A DNA stretch of 64,000 nt, from the NCBI RefSeq assembly GCF_014207535.1, contig NZ_JACHGK010000004.1, positions 1 through 64,000 of the forward strand. The letters are read 5' to 3'. Of this stretch, positions 24,382 to 32,648 are shown piece after piece (position 1 is the stretch's first letter; each line of letters starts with the position of its first letter). The position numbers and the translations under genes are program-made. Source of the DNA: Bacillus benzoevorans. GTDB taxonomy: Bacteria; Bacillota; Bacilli; Bacillales; Cytobacillaceae. Under the pieces are notes generated by a model. That model was given only the letters and a program-made list of their open reading frames with translations, was not told where the DNA came from and made no database searches.

Positions 24382-25335
24382 TTGAATTTTTCATGGATTC
24401 TAGGGCTGCTTTTACTCGCACAACAGCAGCCGCTACCTGAGCAAGTACCTAATCATTTAACAATCAGCTATGAACAGCAGCCTATTATGATGCTCAATCG
24501 GTCTGATTTAGCTATCCCTTTGCCTGGTTTTCCTTTGATCGATGAACAAAAAAGGAAATTAACCGCTGACCGAGTCAATAAACAAATTCGCCGGGATCCG
24601 GTGGACGCCTACATCAATGAACAAGGACAGCTTATCCAAGAGAGAGCGGGAATTGAATTAAACAAAACTGCATTCACTGAACGGCTCTATACTTTTTTTT
24701 ACCAGGACGGACCGGCAGATATGGATGTCCCATTAAGAACGATATATCCCCGTGTGGACAGTGAACTCCTCTCTGATATTAGAACAAAACGGATCGGGCA
24801 TTATGTTACCTATTTCAACAGTAACAATAAAGAGCGTTCTTATAATATCTTTCTTGCGGCACAGAAAATCAACAATCAAGTTGTTTTTCCGGGAGAAACC
24901 TTTTCTTTTAATCAATCCGTCGGTGAACGGACAAAAGCAAAGGGCTACATGCCAGCGAAAATCATTGTTAGAGGAGAATATTCTGAAGGCATTGGCGGCG
25001 GCATCTGCCAAGTTTCCTCTACCCTCTTTAATGCCGTTGACCGCGCAGGTCTTCAGATCGTAAAACGGTACTCACACAGCAGACGTGTTCCCTATGTTCC
25101 CCCTGGAAGGGATGCCACTGTCAGCTGGTACGGGCCGGATTTCAGCTTTAAAAATGTATATAACCAGCCCATTTTAATTCGAACCAAAGTACAACACGGC
25201 ATGATGCTCGTATTTATCTATTCATCTGACAGTATCAGCTACACACCGAAACAAATTCCAAGCACCAGCTTCCGTCAGGCACTTCATCCAGAGAAGACGG
25301 AGATAGCAGTGCCTCATCAAAATAAAGAATTCTGA
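24382..25335 (+). CDS. VanW-family protein (YoaR-like)
   Basis: A 317-residue probably exported protein. TTG at 24382 is the likely start (LNFSWILGLLLLAQQQ), with AGGAGG 8 nt upstream; no ATG fits. The N-terminus is hydrophobic. The VanW domain spans about 140-270 with SYNIFLAAQKINNQVVFPGE, TFSFNQSVGERTKAKGY, then GGGICQVSSTLFNAV and HSRRVPYVPPGRDATVS. VanW proteins are linked to the cell wall, with no defined reaction. It is a single gene with terminators on both sides. Confidence 0.9.
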   Translation: MNFSWILGLLLLAQQQPLPEQVPNHLTISYEQQPIMMLNRSDLAIPLPGFPLIDEQKRKLTADRVNKQIRRDPVDAYINEQGQLIQERAGIELNKTAFTERLYTFFYQDGPADMDVPLRTIYPRVDSELLSDIRTKRIGHYVTYFNSNNKERSYNIFLAAQKINNQVVFPGETFSFNQSVGERTKAKGYMPAKIIVRGEYSEGIGGGICQVSSTLFNAVDRAGLQIVKRYSHSRRVPYVPPGRDATVSWYGPDFSFKNVYNQPILIRTKVQHGMMLVFIYSSDSISYTPKQIPSTSFRQALHPEKTEIAVPHQNKEF

Positions 25336-25352
25336 ACCAATGCTGCTGCAGT

Positions 25353-25385
25353 AAAAAACACTTGGGCTTCCCAGTGTTTTTTTGC
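25353..25385 (+). terminator. terminator of the vanW-like gene
   Basis: AAAAAACACTTGGG and CCCAGTGTTTTTTT, loop of CTT, with a T tract, 17 nt after the stop codon. Confidence 0.9.
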
Positions 25386-25559
25386 GTATACCAGCCGCGA
25401 AATTCAGCCTCTTTCCATTGTATTTGTTGAATTCCCTATAGTTTTGATAGCTTTTGTCATACAGCAGGAAAAAGAACTCCTCCTTGCAGAATATAACAAC
25501 AACAACATCAAAATGCAGATGAATTCCAAATACAATAGAAATTGAAAGGAATGGGAAAG

Positions 25560-26543
25560 ATGAGCCAAAGCCAAATTTTACGTGCCTATTCAATTAAAGA
25601 AGTAGCAAAAAAAATAAATATTCCAACCGGTACGATCAGACAATGGGAAAAGGATTTAGACGGTCTGCTAATTATTCCGCGTTCAAAACAAGGGGCACGC
25701 TTTTTCACTGACAATGAAATTGCCCTTCTGAATAAAGTCAAAGAACTCCGCAGCCAAAATATCAGCAAGACCATGATTCGTTCCCTGTTAGAAAAATACA
25801 TGCAGCAGAATTCGGAAGATTCCTGCGAACCAGCCGAAGTTGATGAGACTTATGCGTCCTATTCCTCTTTCGAATCCTATGAACCGCTGGATATGGAGGT
25901 GCCGCCCCAGGAAATGACCCCCTATATAAATGAAATACAAACAAGCCATCCAGAGGATTTTCAACTTTCAATCGATCTGTTCAAACAGGAATTATTAAAC
26001 GAAATTAAAAGCGAGATCCTTCAATCACGACAAGATATTGTAGATGAGTTCAGAAACGAAATTATGAATTCATCCCTTCATACAGTAAAAGAGCTTTCTA
26101 AATCAATCCAAAGAGCAAATGACAAAAGAAAGGCTGATGTTCTCGAGATTTCCGACAAAATTTCACAGGCTTCGAAACAAACATCCGCTTCGTTCACAGC
26201 CGTATCCGACGGTTTGCTAAAGGATTCGAAAACGCATTATGAACGGATGATGCGGCAAATTCAGGAATCAGCCAAAGCAAATGAAAAGAATAATAAAATT
26301 GTGCTGCAAAAAGTGACACAGAAGGTTAAGGATACTCAAGAAGAGCTAAGATATGTTGCGCAAAACTTTGATGCACAGCAGGATTATTTAATTGATTCAA
26401 TTAATAATCTAAAAGAATCAAAAGAGGAAATTGCCAAAAGGGAAGAAATCTTTCAATCCATGCTGGCCAGTTATCGGGAGGTTGCCGCGGCAAAAAACAA
26501 AAAGAAAAAATGGTGGCAGGTTTGGTCCGGAAAGAATCAATAG
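25560..26543 (+). CDS. MerR-type DNA-binding coiled-coil protein (DUF3967-like)
   Basis: A 327-residue protein. Residues 8-75 are a MerR-like winged helix (YSIKEVAKKINIPTGTIRQW...GARFFTDNEIALLNKVKELR). Then comes an acidic linker and a long coiled coil (about 150-300) rich in Lys/Glu/Gln, ending in the basic-aromatic tail NKKKKWWQVWSGKNQ typical of DUF3967 proteins. The layout resembles RacA-type chromosome-anchoring proteins, but no direct homology is claimed. The start MSQSQIL is chosen because AAGGAATGGG lies just upstream. Confidence 0.8.
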   Translation: MSQSQILRAYSIKEVAKKINIPTGTIRQWEKDLDGLLIIPRSKQGARFFTDNEIALLNKVKELRSQNISKTMIRSLLEKYMQQNSEDSCEPAEVDETYASYSSFESYEPLDMEVPPQEMTPYINEIQTSHPEDFQLSIDLFKQELLNEIKSEILQSRQDIVDEFRNEIMNSSLHTVKELSKSIQRANDKRKADVLEISDKISQASKQTSASFTAVSDGLLKDSKTHYERMMRQIQESAKANEKNNKIVLQKVTQKVKDTQEELRYVAQNFDAQQDYLIDSINNLKESKEEIAKREEIFQSMLASYREVAAAKNKKKKWWQVWSGKNQ

Positions 26544-26554
26544 AAGTTACTAGA

Positions 26555-26602
26555 GATGTGTGTTTAAGTGATAAACCACTTAAACACACATCCCTCCTTT
26601 TT
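26555..26602 (+). terminator. terminator
   Basis: TGTGTGTTTAAGTG (26557-26570) and CACTTAAACACACA (26577-26590) form a perfect 14-bp stem, followed by TCCCTCCTTTTTTCC. Confidence 0.88.
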
Positions 26603-26776
26603 TCCACTAAAACTTAAAAATATACGGTCTATCCCCTTTTTGCGATCAGATCCCTTTATAATGAAAAGTTCACAAAAATTAACTCAGAAAGTGTCGATAT
26701 ATGTTGATTGTAAAAAATATTTTCTGTATAATCAGCCTGATTGACTATGATTTTTGAACAGGAGGCTGAAAAAGAA

Positions 26777-27976
26777 TTGGGAAAAGCATTGATCATTGGT
26801 GCTGGCGGAGTTGCCAGCGTAGTTGTGCACAAATGTTGCCAAAATCCTGATGTTTTTGAAGAAATTTGCATTGCTAGCCGCACAAAGTCAAAATGTGATG
26901 CATTAAAGGATAAATTAGACGGTGGTAAGACGAAAATTCAAACCGCTCAAGTTGATGCCGACAAAACTGAAGAAGTCATTGAACTTATTAACAGCTTTAA
27001 GCCTGATGTTGTCATAAATGTTGCACTTCCTTATCAAGATCTAACCATTATGGATGCTTGCCTTGCTACAGGTGTACACTATGTGGATACAGCAAACTAC
27101 GAGCCGCCTGATACAGCAAAATTTGAATATAAATGGCAATGGGCCTATAAAGAAAAATTTGAAGAAGCTGGCTTAACGGCGCTGCTTGGCAGCGGCTTTG
27201 ACCCAGGTGTAACAAGTGTATTCTCTGCGTATGCACAAAAACATTATTTTGACGAAATTCATACCATTGATATCGTCGATGTCAACGCCGGTGACCACGG
27301 ATATCCATTTGCAACAAACTTCAATCCGGAAATTAATATCCGTGAAGTAACGGCAAACGGCCGTTATTTTAAAGATGGCGATTGGGTGGAAACTCCGCCT
27401 CTATCCGTGAAAAAGGTATACGATCTGCCTGAAATTGGACCAACTGATATTTACTTAATGTATCATGAGGAATTGGAATCTTTATCAAAAAATATTCCAG
27501 GCGTTAAGCAAATCAGATTCTGGATGTCTTTTTCAGAGAGATATTTAACTCACTTAAAAGTGCTTGAAAACGTGGGGATGACTTCCATCGAACCAATTGT
27601 TTTTGAAGGAAAGGAAATTATTCCGCTTCAATTCTTAAAAGCACTGCTTCCTGATCCCGCATCATTAGGACCAAGAACAAAAGGAAAAACCAATATTGGC
27701 TGTATCATTAATGGTGTGAAAGATGGAAAACCGCAAACCTATTATGTTTATAATATTTGTGATCACCAAGAATGCTACCGCGAAGTCGGTTCACAGGCAG
27801 TTTCCTATACAACAGGGGTACCTGCGATGATTGGTGCGATGCTCGTTATGAAAGGAATCTGGCAAAAACCTGGTGTTTATAATGTTGAAGAGTTCGATCC
27901 AGATCCATTTATGGAAGAACTAAATAAAAATGGATTGCCTTGGCACGAAAGCTTCGCGCCGACACCGCTGGATTGA
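26777..27976 (+). CDS. carboxynorspermidine dehydrogenase
   Basis: A 399-residue saccharopine dehydrogenase-like enzyme. The N-terminal Rossmann motif is GKALIIGAGGVASVV (2-15), with SRTKSKCDAL after strand 2. Signature segments of the carboxynorspermidine synthase group follow: DTANYEPPDTAKFEY, LGSGFDPGVTSVFSAYA and ICDHQECYREVGSQAVSYTTG. It condenses aspartate semialdehyde with a diamine and reduces the imine. The start is TTG with AGGAGG 11 nt upstream. It is the first gene of a two-gene polyamine operon with the decarboxylase 10 nt downstream. Confidence 0.92.
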   Translation: MGKALIIGAGGVASVVVHKCCQNPDVFEEICIASRTKSKCDALKDKLDGGKTKIQTAQVDADKTEEVIELINSFKPDVVINVALPYQDLTIMDACLATGVHYVDTANYEPPDTAKFEYKWQWAYKEKFEEAGLTALLGSGFDPGVTSVFSAYAQKHYFDEIHTIDIVDVNAGDHGYPFATNFNPEINIREVTANGRYFKDGDWVETPPLSVKKVYDLPEIGPTDIYLMYHEELESLSKNIPGVKQIRFWMSFSERYLTHLKVLENVGMTSIEPIVFEGKEIIPLQFLKALLPDPASLGPRTKGKTNIGCIINGVKDGKPQTYYVYNICDHQECYREVGSQAVSYTTGVPAMIGAMLVMKGIWQKPGVYNVEEFDPDPFMEELNKNGLPWHESFAPTPLD

Positions 27977-27986
27977 GGGATAAATA

Positions 27987-29126
27987 ATGAAGCAAATTGA
28001 TTTTCACGCACTTCCATCCCCTTGCTATGTGGTGGATGAAAGACTTCTTACGAAAAATCTTGAAATTTTGAATTCCGTCCAAGAACGGACAGGAGCCAAA
28101 ATTCTTTTAGCGCAAAAAGGCTTTGCGATGCACTATGAATATCCTTTAATCGGGAAATATTTAAAAGGCGTGACATCCAGTTCACTCTTCGAAGCCCGTC
28201 TTGGCTATGAAGAAATGGGCAAAGAGGTTCACGTTTATGCACCAGCCTATTCTGACGGAGAAATCGATGAGATTCTCAACTATGCCGACCATATTGTCTT
28301 TAACTCTTTTCCACAATGGAAAAAATTCAAAGACAAGGTTAAGAGTCTAGAGAAAAAAATTGAATGCGGCATACGCGTCAATCCTGAATACTCTGAGATA
28401 GAGACTCCGATCTATGACCCTTGCTATACGGGCTCAAGGCTGGGGGTTACTTTAGCTAATTTCAAGCCGGATGAACTTGATGGTATTGACGGTCTGCATT
28501 TTCATACGATGTGCGAACAGAATTCAGATACTTTAGAGCGTACAGCGAAAGTGTTTGATGAGAAGTTCGGCAAATACATGAAAGGAATGAAATGGCTGAA
28601 TTTAGGCGGGGGACATCATATCACAAGACCTGATTATGATATCGAGACCCTTGTCCGGACCATTTTATTTTTAAAAGAAAAATATTCTGTTGACATTTAT
28701 TTGGAACCTGGTGAAGCCATTGCCTTAAACACAGGTTACCTTGTCACGACGGTCCTCGATATTGTCGATAACGGAATGCCAATTGCCATTTTGGATACGT
28801 CTGCAACATGTCATATGCCTGACGTACTGGAAATGCCATACAGACCGCAAATCATCGGTGCAGGAATGCCTAACGAGTTTGCTTATACGTACCGTTTGGG
28901 CGGCATGACCTGCCTGGCTGGAGATGTAATCGGCGACTATTCTGTCCAGGAGCCGTTAAAGCCTGGAGACAAGCTTGTTTTCACGGATATGGCCCACTAT
29001 ACAATGGTGAAAAATCATATGTTTAATGGGGTCAATCTGCCTTCCATTGCAGCGTATAATGACGCGGAAGGAATCAAAGTTATCAGGCAATTTGGTTATG
29101 AAGACTACAGTACCCGGCTATCATAA
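27987..29126 (+). CDS. nspC: carboxynorspermidine decarboxylase
   Basis: A 379-residue PLP-dependent, alanine racemase-fold decarboxylase. The PLP lysine is Lys44 in LLAQKGFAMH. Other family marks are HFHTMCEQN, LNLGGGHHITR, YLEPGEAIA and TCHMPDVLEMPYRP, the active-site Cys segment at the dimer interface. It removes CO2 from carboxynorspermidine or carboxyspermidine to give norspermidine or spermidine. Together with the preceding gene it forms the alternative spermidine route that does not use S-adenosylmethionine. Confidence 0.95.
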   Translation: MKQIDFHALPSPCYVVDERLLTKNLEILNSVQERTGAKILLAQKGFAMHYEYPLIGKYLKGVTSSSLFEARLGYEEMGKEVHVYAPAYSDGEIDEILNYADHIVFNSFPQWKKFKDKVKSLEKKIECGIRVNPEYSEIETPIYDPCYTGSRLGVTLANFKPDELDGIDGLHFHTMCEQNSDTLERTAKVFDEKFGKYMKGMKWLNLGGGHHITRPDYDIETLVRTILFLKEKYSVDIYLEPGEAIALNTGYLVTTVLDIVDNGMPIAILDTSATCHMPDVLEMPYRPQIIGAGMPNEFAYTYRLGGMTCLAGDVIGDYSVQEPLKPGDKLVFTDMAHYTMVKNHMFNGVNLPSIAAYNDAEGIKVIRQFGYEDYSTRLS

Positions 29127-29157
29127 TGATTGACACCAACTAGAATAACATTCAAGA

Positions 29158-29197
29158 CGGAAAATAGAGACGGAGTCCATCTCCTCTCTATTTTTTC
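29158..29197 (+). terminator. terminator of the polyamine operon
   Basis: AAATAGAGA and TCTCTATTT pair around CGGAGTCCATCTCC, followed by TTTTT, 32 nt after nspC. Confidence 0.8.
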
Positions 29198-29325
29198 GCC
29201 CTGATATCCACGTATCTTTTATCAGGGACAGTATGCACAGATAATTTCAATAAAATGAACATATTTTTCTTTTGATACAGCAAAATAAGAACTGCTGCTT
29301 ACATATGAATAGGGAGATGATTTAT

Positions 29326-29739
29326 TTGAGATGGCAGAAAAGGATTCTTTCGATGATTCAAGAACGCCAAGATAAAAAAGTTGCCCTCGCAATTGATACC
29401 TCGACCAATGACGTACCGACTGACCTGATTAATAACATTGTTAAACTCTTTGAAACCTTAAAACCTGATACTACACTGATTCAGGCCGACTATAAAATCA
29501 GAAGTATTGCCCCGGTCAAAGCAGACACAATTAAATATTTTACACACGGAAAAGCCTCCTATACATTAGTTCTGGAATGGGCAGAACAGGAGAAAATAGA
29601 TACTTTATTTTACATCACCGATGTAACCGGTTATATCTATGAAGAAATGGACAGTGTTAATTTCGAAATGTTCTGGTTAGTGCCAGATGAATTTCTGCCG
29701 AAGGTTCCATTTGGCAGAGCTATTAAAATTGCATCATAA
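29326..29739 (+). CDS. VWA-like domain protein, short (DUF2201 C-terminal type)
   Basis: A 137-residue protein. It has a von Willebrand A-like pattern: first strand KVALAIDTSTNDV with the metal-site Asp-x-Ser, a helix, strand TTLIQADYKI, then TLFYITDVTGY and a final MFWLVPDEFLPKVPFGRAIKI. This matches the C-terminal domain of DUF2201 proteins, which normally carry an N-terminal metallopeptidase-like domain of about 250 residues. That domain is absent here, and no remnant was seen upstream. The start is uncertain: TTG 29326 with AGGGAG upstream is preferred, ATG 29317 is the alternative. Confidence 0.7.
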   Translation: MRWQKRILSMIQERQDKKVALAIDTSTNDVPTDLINNIVKLFETLKPDTTLIQADYKIRSIAPVKADTIKYFTHGKASYTLVLEWAEQEKIDTLFYITDVTGYIYEEMDSVNFEMFWLVPDEFLPKVPFGRAIKIAS

Positions 29740-29864
29740 AGAAGGGGAGCAGACACTGTTCCCTTTTTTTGCTTGTGCTGAGCAGCCGGCTGATTCCGTT
29801 GGTGCAAATAGGTGCTCTCTAATCGGCTCGTCGATTTGTGCTAGTCCCGTATTTGGGAACTTGT

Positions 29865-30401
29865 TCATTCTTCTTTATCATTTAACGGGCGGCTTTCCAA
29901 TTCAAGTAATTGCTTTTTCATGTCCAAACCGCCGCGAAAGCCGGTCAAAGAACCATTTTTCCCAATGACCCGGTGGCATGGCACTATGATCATGACGGGA
30001 TTTTTTCCAATAGCCGCCCCTACAGCGCGGACGGCTGCATGTCTTTTGATGTGTCTGGCAATATCGGAATATGACCTTGTCTCGCCATAGGGAATCCGGC
30101 ATAATGCCTCCCAGACCGCAACCTGAAACTCCGTCCCTTTGAAATCAGTAGGAATGGTAAAATGAGTCCGTTTCCCTTCCAGATACTCTGTTAATTGTTC
30201 CACATAAGGCTGCAAAAGTTCTGCATCTTCTATCAGTGGACTGCCTGGATAGTTCTTTTCTGCCCATTGAACGACTTCCTCAAAAGGCTCGTTTAAAGAA
30301 CCGACAAAGCACATTCCTTTTTCTGTAGCGGCTACATGCATCCTCCACGGATGATGAATCAGCAGCGACCAATAAATGGTTATCTTATGATCGGATTTCA
30401 T
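29865..30401 (-). CDS. ogt: methylated-DNA-protein cysteine methyltransferase
   Basis: A 178-residue O6-alkylguanine repair protein. The acceptor is Cys142 in VPCHRVIGKNGSLTGFRGG, and the DNA-binding helix region reads YSDIARHIKRHAAVRAVGAA. The N-terminal domain is short and lacks Ada zinc ligands. It transfers methyl or alkyl groups from guanine or thymine to itself, once per molecule. It is monocistronic with AAGGGGTG upstream of the ATG. Confidence 0.95.
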   Translation of the reverse strand: MKSDHKITIYWSLLIHHPWRMHVAATEKGMCFVGSLNEPFEEVVQWAEKNYPGSPLIEDAELLQPYVEQLTEYLEGKRTHFTIPTDFKGTEFQVAVWEALCRIPYGETRSYSDIARHIKRHAAVRAVGAAIGKNPVMIIVPCHRVIGKNGSLTGFRGGLDMKKQLLELESRPLNDKEE

Positions 30402-30481
30402 TTGAGTACACCCCTTCCGTAGGGTTTGATTGAATTGATTCTACTGTCTTTTCTACCCACGATGTTCTTCATTCTATTAAA

Positions 30482-30512
30482 AAAACCCATTCCAGCTTAT
30501 TAGAAATGGGCT
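30482..30512 (-). terminator. terminator of tatA
   Basis: On the minus strand AGCCCATTTC and GAATGGGTT pair around a loop from 30491-30503 and run into TTTTTT. It lies 23 nt after tatA. Confidence 0.75.
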
Positions 30513-30534
30513 TATCCTTATATTTATTTTTACA

Positions 30535-30747
30535 TTAATTTGACTTCGTTATATCTACAGTTTTAGTCTTTTTTGCCTTTTCATTGTCGTCATCTTCATC
30601 GTCAATTAAGCCTTTTGTAGAATTTTTAAATTCTCTAAAAGTTTGACCAACAGCTCTGCCAAGTTCCGGAAGCTTTTTAGGTCCAAAAATAATCAGGGCA
30701 AGGACTAAAATTAAAATTAACCCTGGAACTCCAATATTCGAAAGCAT
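30535..30747 (-). CDS. tatA: Sec-independent translocase protein TatA
   Basis: A 70-residue protein. The transmembrane helix is residues 5-21 (IGVPGLILILVLALIIF), followed by the FGPKKLPELGRAVGQ hinge and amphipathic helix typical of TatA, then an acidic tail (DDEDDDNE). It forms the pore of the twin-arginine pathway with TatC, which is not in the window. Confidence 0.95.
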   Translation of the reverse strand: MLSNIGVPGLILILVLALIIFGPKKLPELGRAVGQTFREFKNSTKGLIDDEDDDNEKAKKTKTVDITKSN

Positions 30748-30854
30748 CCAATTTCCTTCCTTCTGCTTTTTTTATAATCCTCATACTTTATTCAAAATTA
30801 TACACTGTTCGGCAATATCCTGCAATGCTGGATGTAGAGGTGGTTTAATGTGTT

Positions 30855-31100
30855 TTATTTTCTAAAAATGCCGCGCTTTTTGCATATAAAACACTGTTCA
30901 TCATGTATTCTTATGATTTGAAATCGTTTCTTGCCAGAGCGGCATACCTTTTCATAAACAGAATAATAAGTACTCTTGTTTCTTGAAATCTGATGTTCAA
31001 CTGACAGTGCTTGTTCAGGACTGACATCTGCACATGGGTGACAATTTGAATATTCCTGTGGAGAAATAGAAAATTGAAATTTAATAGTCCTATAATCTTG
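30855..31100 (-). pseudogene. possible gene fragment with Cys pairs, no start codon
   Basis: The roughly 480-bp gap before the NERD gene holds one open minus-strand frame of about 81 codons with protein-like composition: IKFQFSISPQEYSNCHPC, later VYEKVCRSGKKRFQIIRI and DEQCFICKKRGIFRK. Four Cys suggest a zinc-binding tail. There is no ATG, GTG or TTG with a ribosome binding site, and an upstream TAG bounds it. It may be the end of a broken gene. No family is recognised. Confidence 0.3.
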
Positions 31101-31234
31101 CTACATTAGGCCTTTTTTCATAAAATTAAAGTAGGCGTTTTCTCCCCGCTTAGTTCTTCTGATGTTCCCTTTCAACAACATCTTTTTCTCTCTCATTTTC
31201 AATACCCAAATGAATATTCGAAAGGTTGTGGAAT

Positions 31235-32155
31235 ATGATTATTCAGCATTGTTTTGAACCGCTGGAATTGAAGATTTTGCGAAGTTTAAACGAAAGAATG
31301 GAGTTACCTGATAAAGAAAAGCATCGGCTCTTTTCTCTTAACAAGGGATATAAGGGAGAAAAAATATTTGAAACAGATTGGCTGAAAAATCTATCATGTG
31401 AATGTTTTATTATTAATGACTTGTTGCTCGAATATAGTGGGAATGTGTTTCAAATTGACACATTGCTAATTTCACAAAAAACTATTTATCTTTTTGATGT
31501 TAAATATTTTGAGGATGATTTTTATATTATAGAAGGGAAGTGGCATCGAAAATCCTCAGAAAAAGAAATAAAGGATCCTTTGTTGCAGTTAACCCGTTGT
31601 GAATCCTTGTTTCGCCGCTTGCTACAGGACATTCATGTGAATCTGCCTGTCGAAGCAAACCTCATTTTTATTAACCCTCATTTCACTTTGTATCATGCTG
31701 CTCTTGATTTACCCATCATTTTTCCCGGTCAAATTCAACGTTATATGAAAAATATCGAAACAAGTCCATCCAAATTAAATGAAATGCATTCTAAATTGGT
31801 AGACCAGTTAATGACTAGGCAGTTAGATGAAGCAAAGTATGCACGATATCCAAGTTATAAATATGAATTATTAAAGAAAGGACTTACATGTGGTAGTTGC
31901 GATTCATTTATGGTGTTGTCTACAATTAGAAACAAGTTAATTTGTCAAAAATGTGGTCAAATAGAAGTTGTTGATGATGCTGTTATCAGAAATGTAAAAC
32001 AGTTTCAGTTGCTTTTTCCAGAGAGGAAGATTACAACTAATATCATATACGAATGGTGTGGTGTGATTGAGTCTAATAAAACAATACGAAGGATATTAAT
32101 GAAGAATTTTAATCATATTGATCATGCTAGACTTTCTTATTTTGTAGATAGGTAA
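31235..32155 (+). CDS. NERD-domain protein with C-terminal zinc ribbon
   Basis: A 306-residue protein. The nuclease-related domain (about 40-165) shows GYKGEKIFETDWL, IDTLLISQKTIYLFDVKYFEDDFY with the Asp and D-x-K pair of the nuclease-like fold, and DPLLQLTRCESLFRRLL. Residues about 218-240 form a zinc ribbon (CGSCDSF...LICQKCGQIE). NERD proteins are thought to process or bind DNA; this is not proven for Bacillus. ATG at 31235 follows AAAGG by 9 nt. Confidence 0.85.
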   Translation: MIIQHCFEPLELKILRSLNERMELPDKEKHRLFSLNKGYKGEKIFETDWLKNLSCECFIINDLLLEYSGNVFQIDTLLISQKTIYLFDVKYFEDDFYIIEGKWHRKSSEKEIKDPLLQLTRCESLFRRLLQDIHVNLPVEANLIFINPHFTLYHAALDLPIIFPGQIQRYMKNIETSPSKLNEMHSKLVDQLMTRQLDEAKYARYPSYKYELLKKGLTCGSCDSFMVLSTIRNKLICQKCGQIEVVDDAVIRNVKQFQLLFPERKITTNIIYEWCGVIESNKTIRRILMKNFNHIDHARLSYFVDR

Positions 32156-32220
32156 AAATTAATAGTCACTATGAAATAAAAAAGGCTTTAGTTTTCTATT
32201 TCCGACAGGATCTTTCAACC

Positions 32221-32585
32221 TTGATAGTGACCGTCGTTTGCCTTTTCTCGAGTTGTCGGGTTCTATCCGCCCTTGATAGTGACCGTCGTTTGCCTTTTCT
32301 CGAGTTGTCGGGTTCTATCAGCCCTTGATAGTGACCGTCGTTTGCCTTTTCTCGAGTTGTCGGGTTCTATCCGCCCTTGATAGTGACCGTCGTTTGCCTT
32401 TTCTCGAGTTGTCGGGCTCTATCCGCCCTTGATAGTGACCGTCGTTTGCCTTTTCTCGAGTTGTCGGGCTCTATCCGCCCTTAATAGTGACCGTCGTTTG
32501 CCTTTTCTCGAGTTGTCGGGCTCTATCCGCCCTTGATAGTGACCCTTGGCTTTCTTTTCTGGAGCGGACGGGCTTTATCAATCCC
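32221..32585. repeat. tandem array of a 52-bp unit, six copies plus one degenerate
   Basis: Units start at 32221, 32273, 32325, 32377, 32429 and 32481 and are 52 bp each. The unit begins TTGATAGTGACCGTCGTTTG and ends with TCTATCCGCCC. Copies differ at one to three positions only (TATCAGCCC in copy 2; GGGCTC for GGGTTC in later copies; TTAATAG in copy 6). A seventh, divergent copy begins at 32533. Across each junction CTATC-CGCCCTT-GATAG forms a small hairpin. The length is not a multiple of three, so it is not a coding repeat. Confidence 0.95.
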
Positions 32586-32648
32586 CACCGACAGCAGAAA
32601 ACCCCCATTCACTCCGGAACAGGGGGCCGCCACGCTATCAAACCTTAC

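Noticed and set aside
32221..32585. CRISPR array
   Set aside because: The repeats are contiguous 52-bp units with no unique spacers, and no cas genes are in the window.
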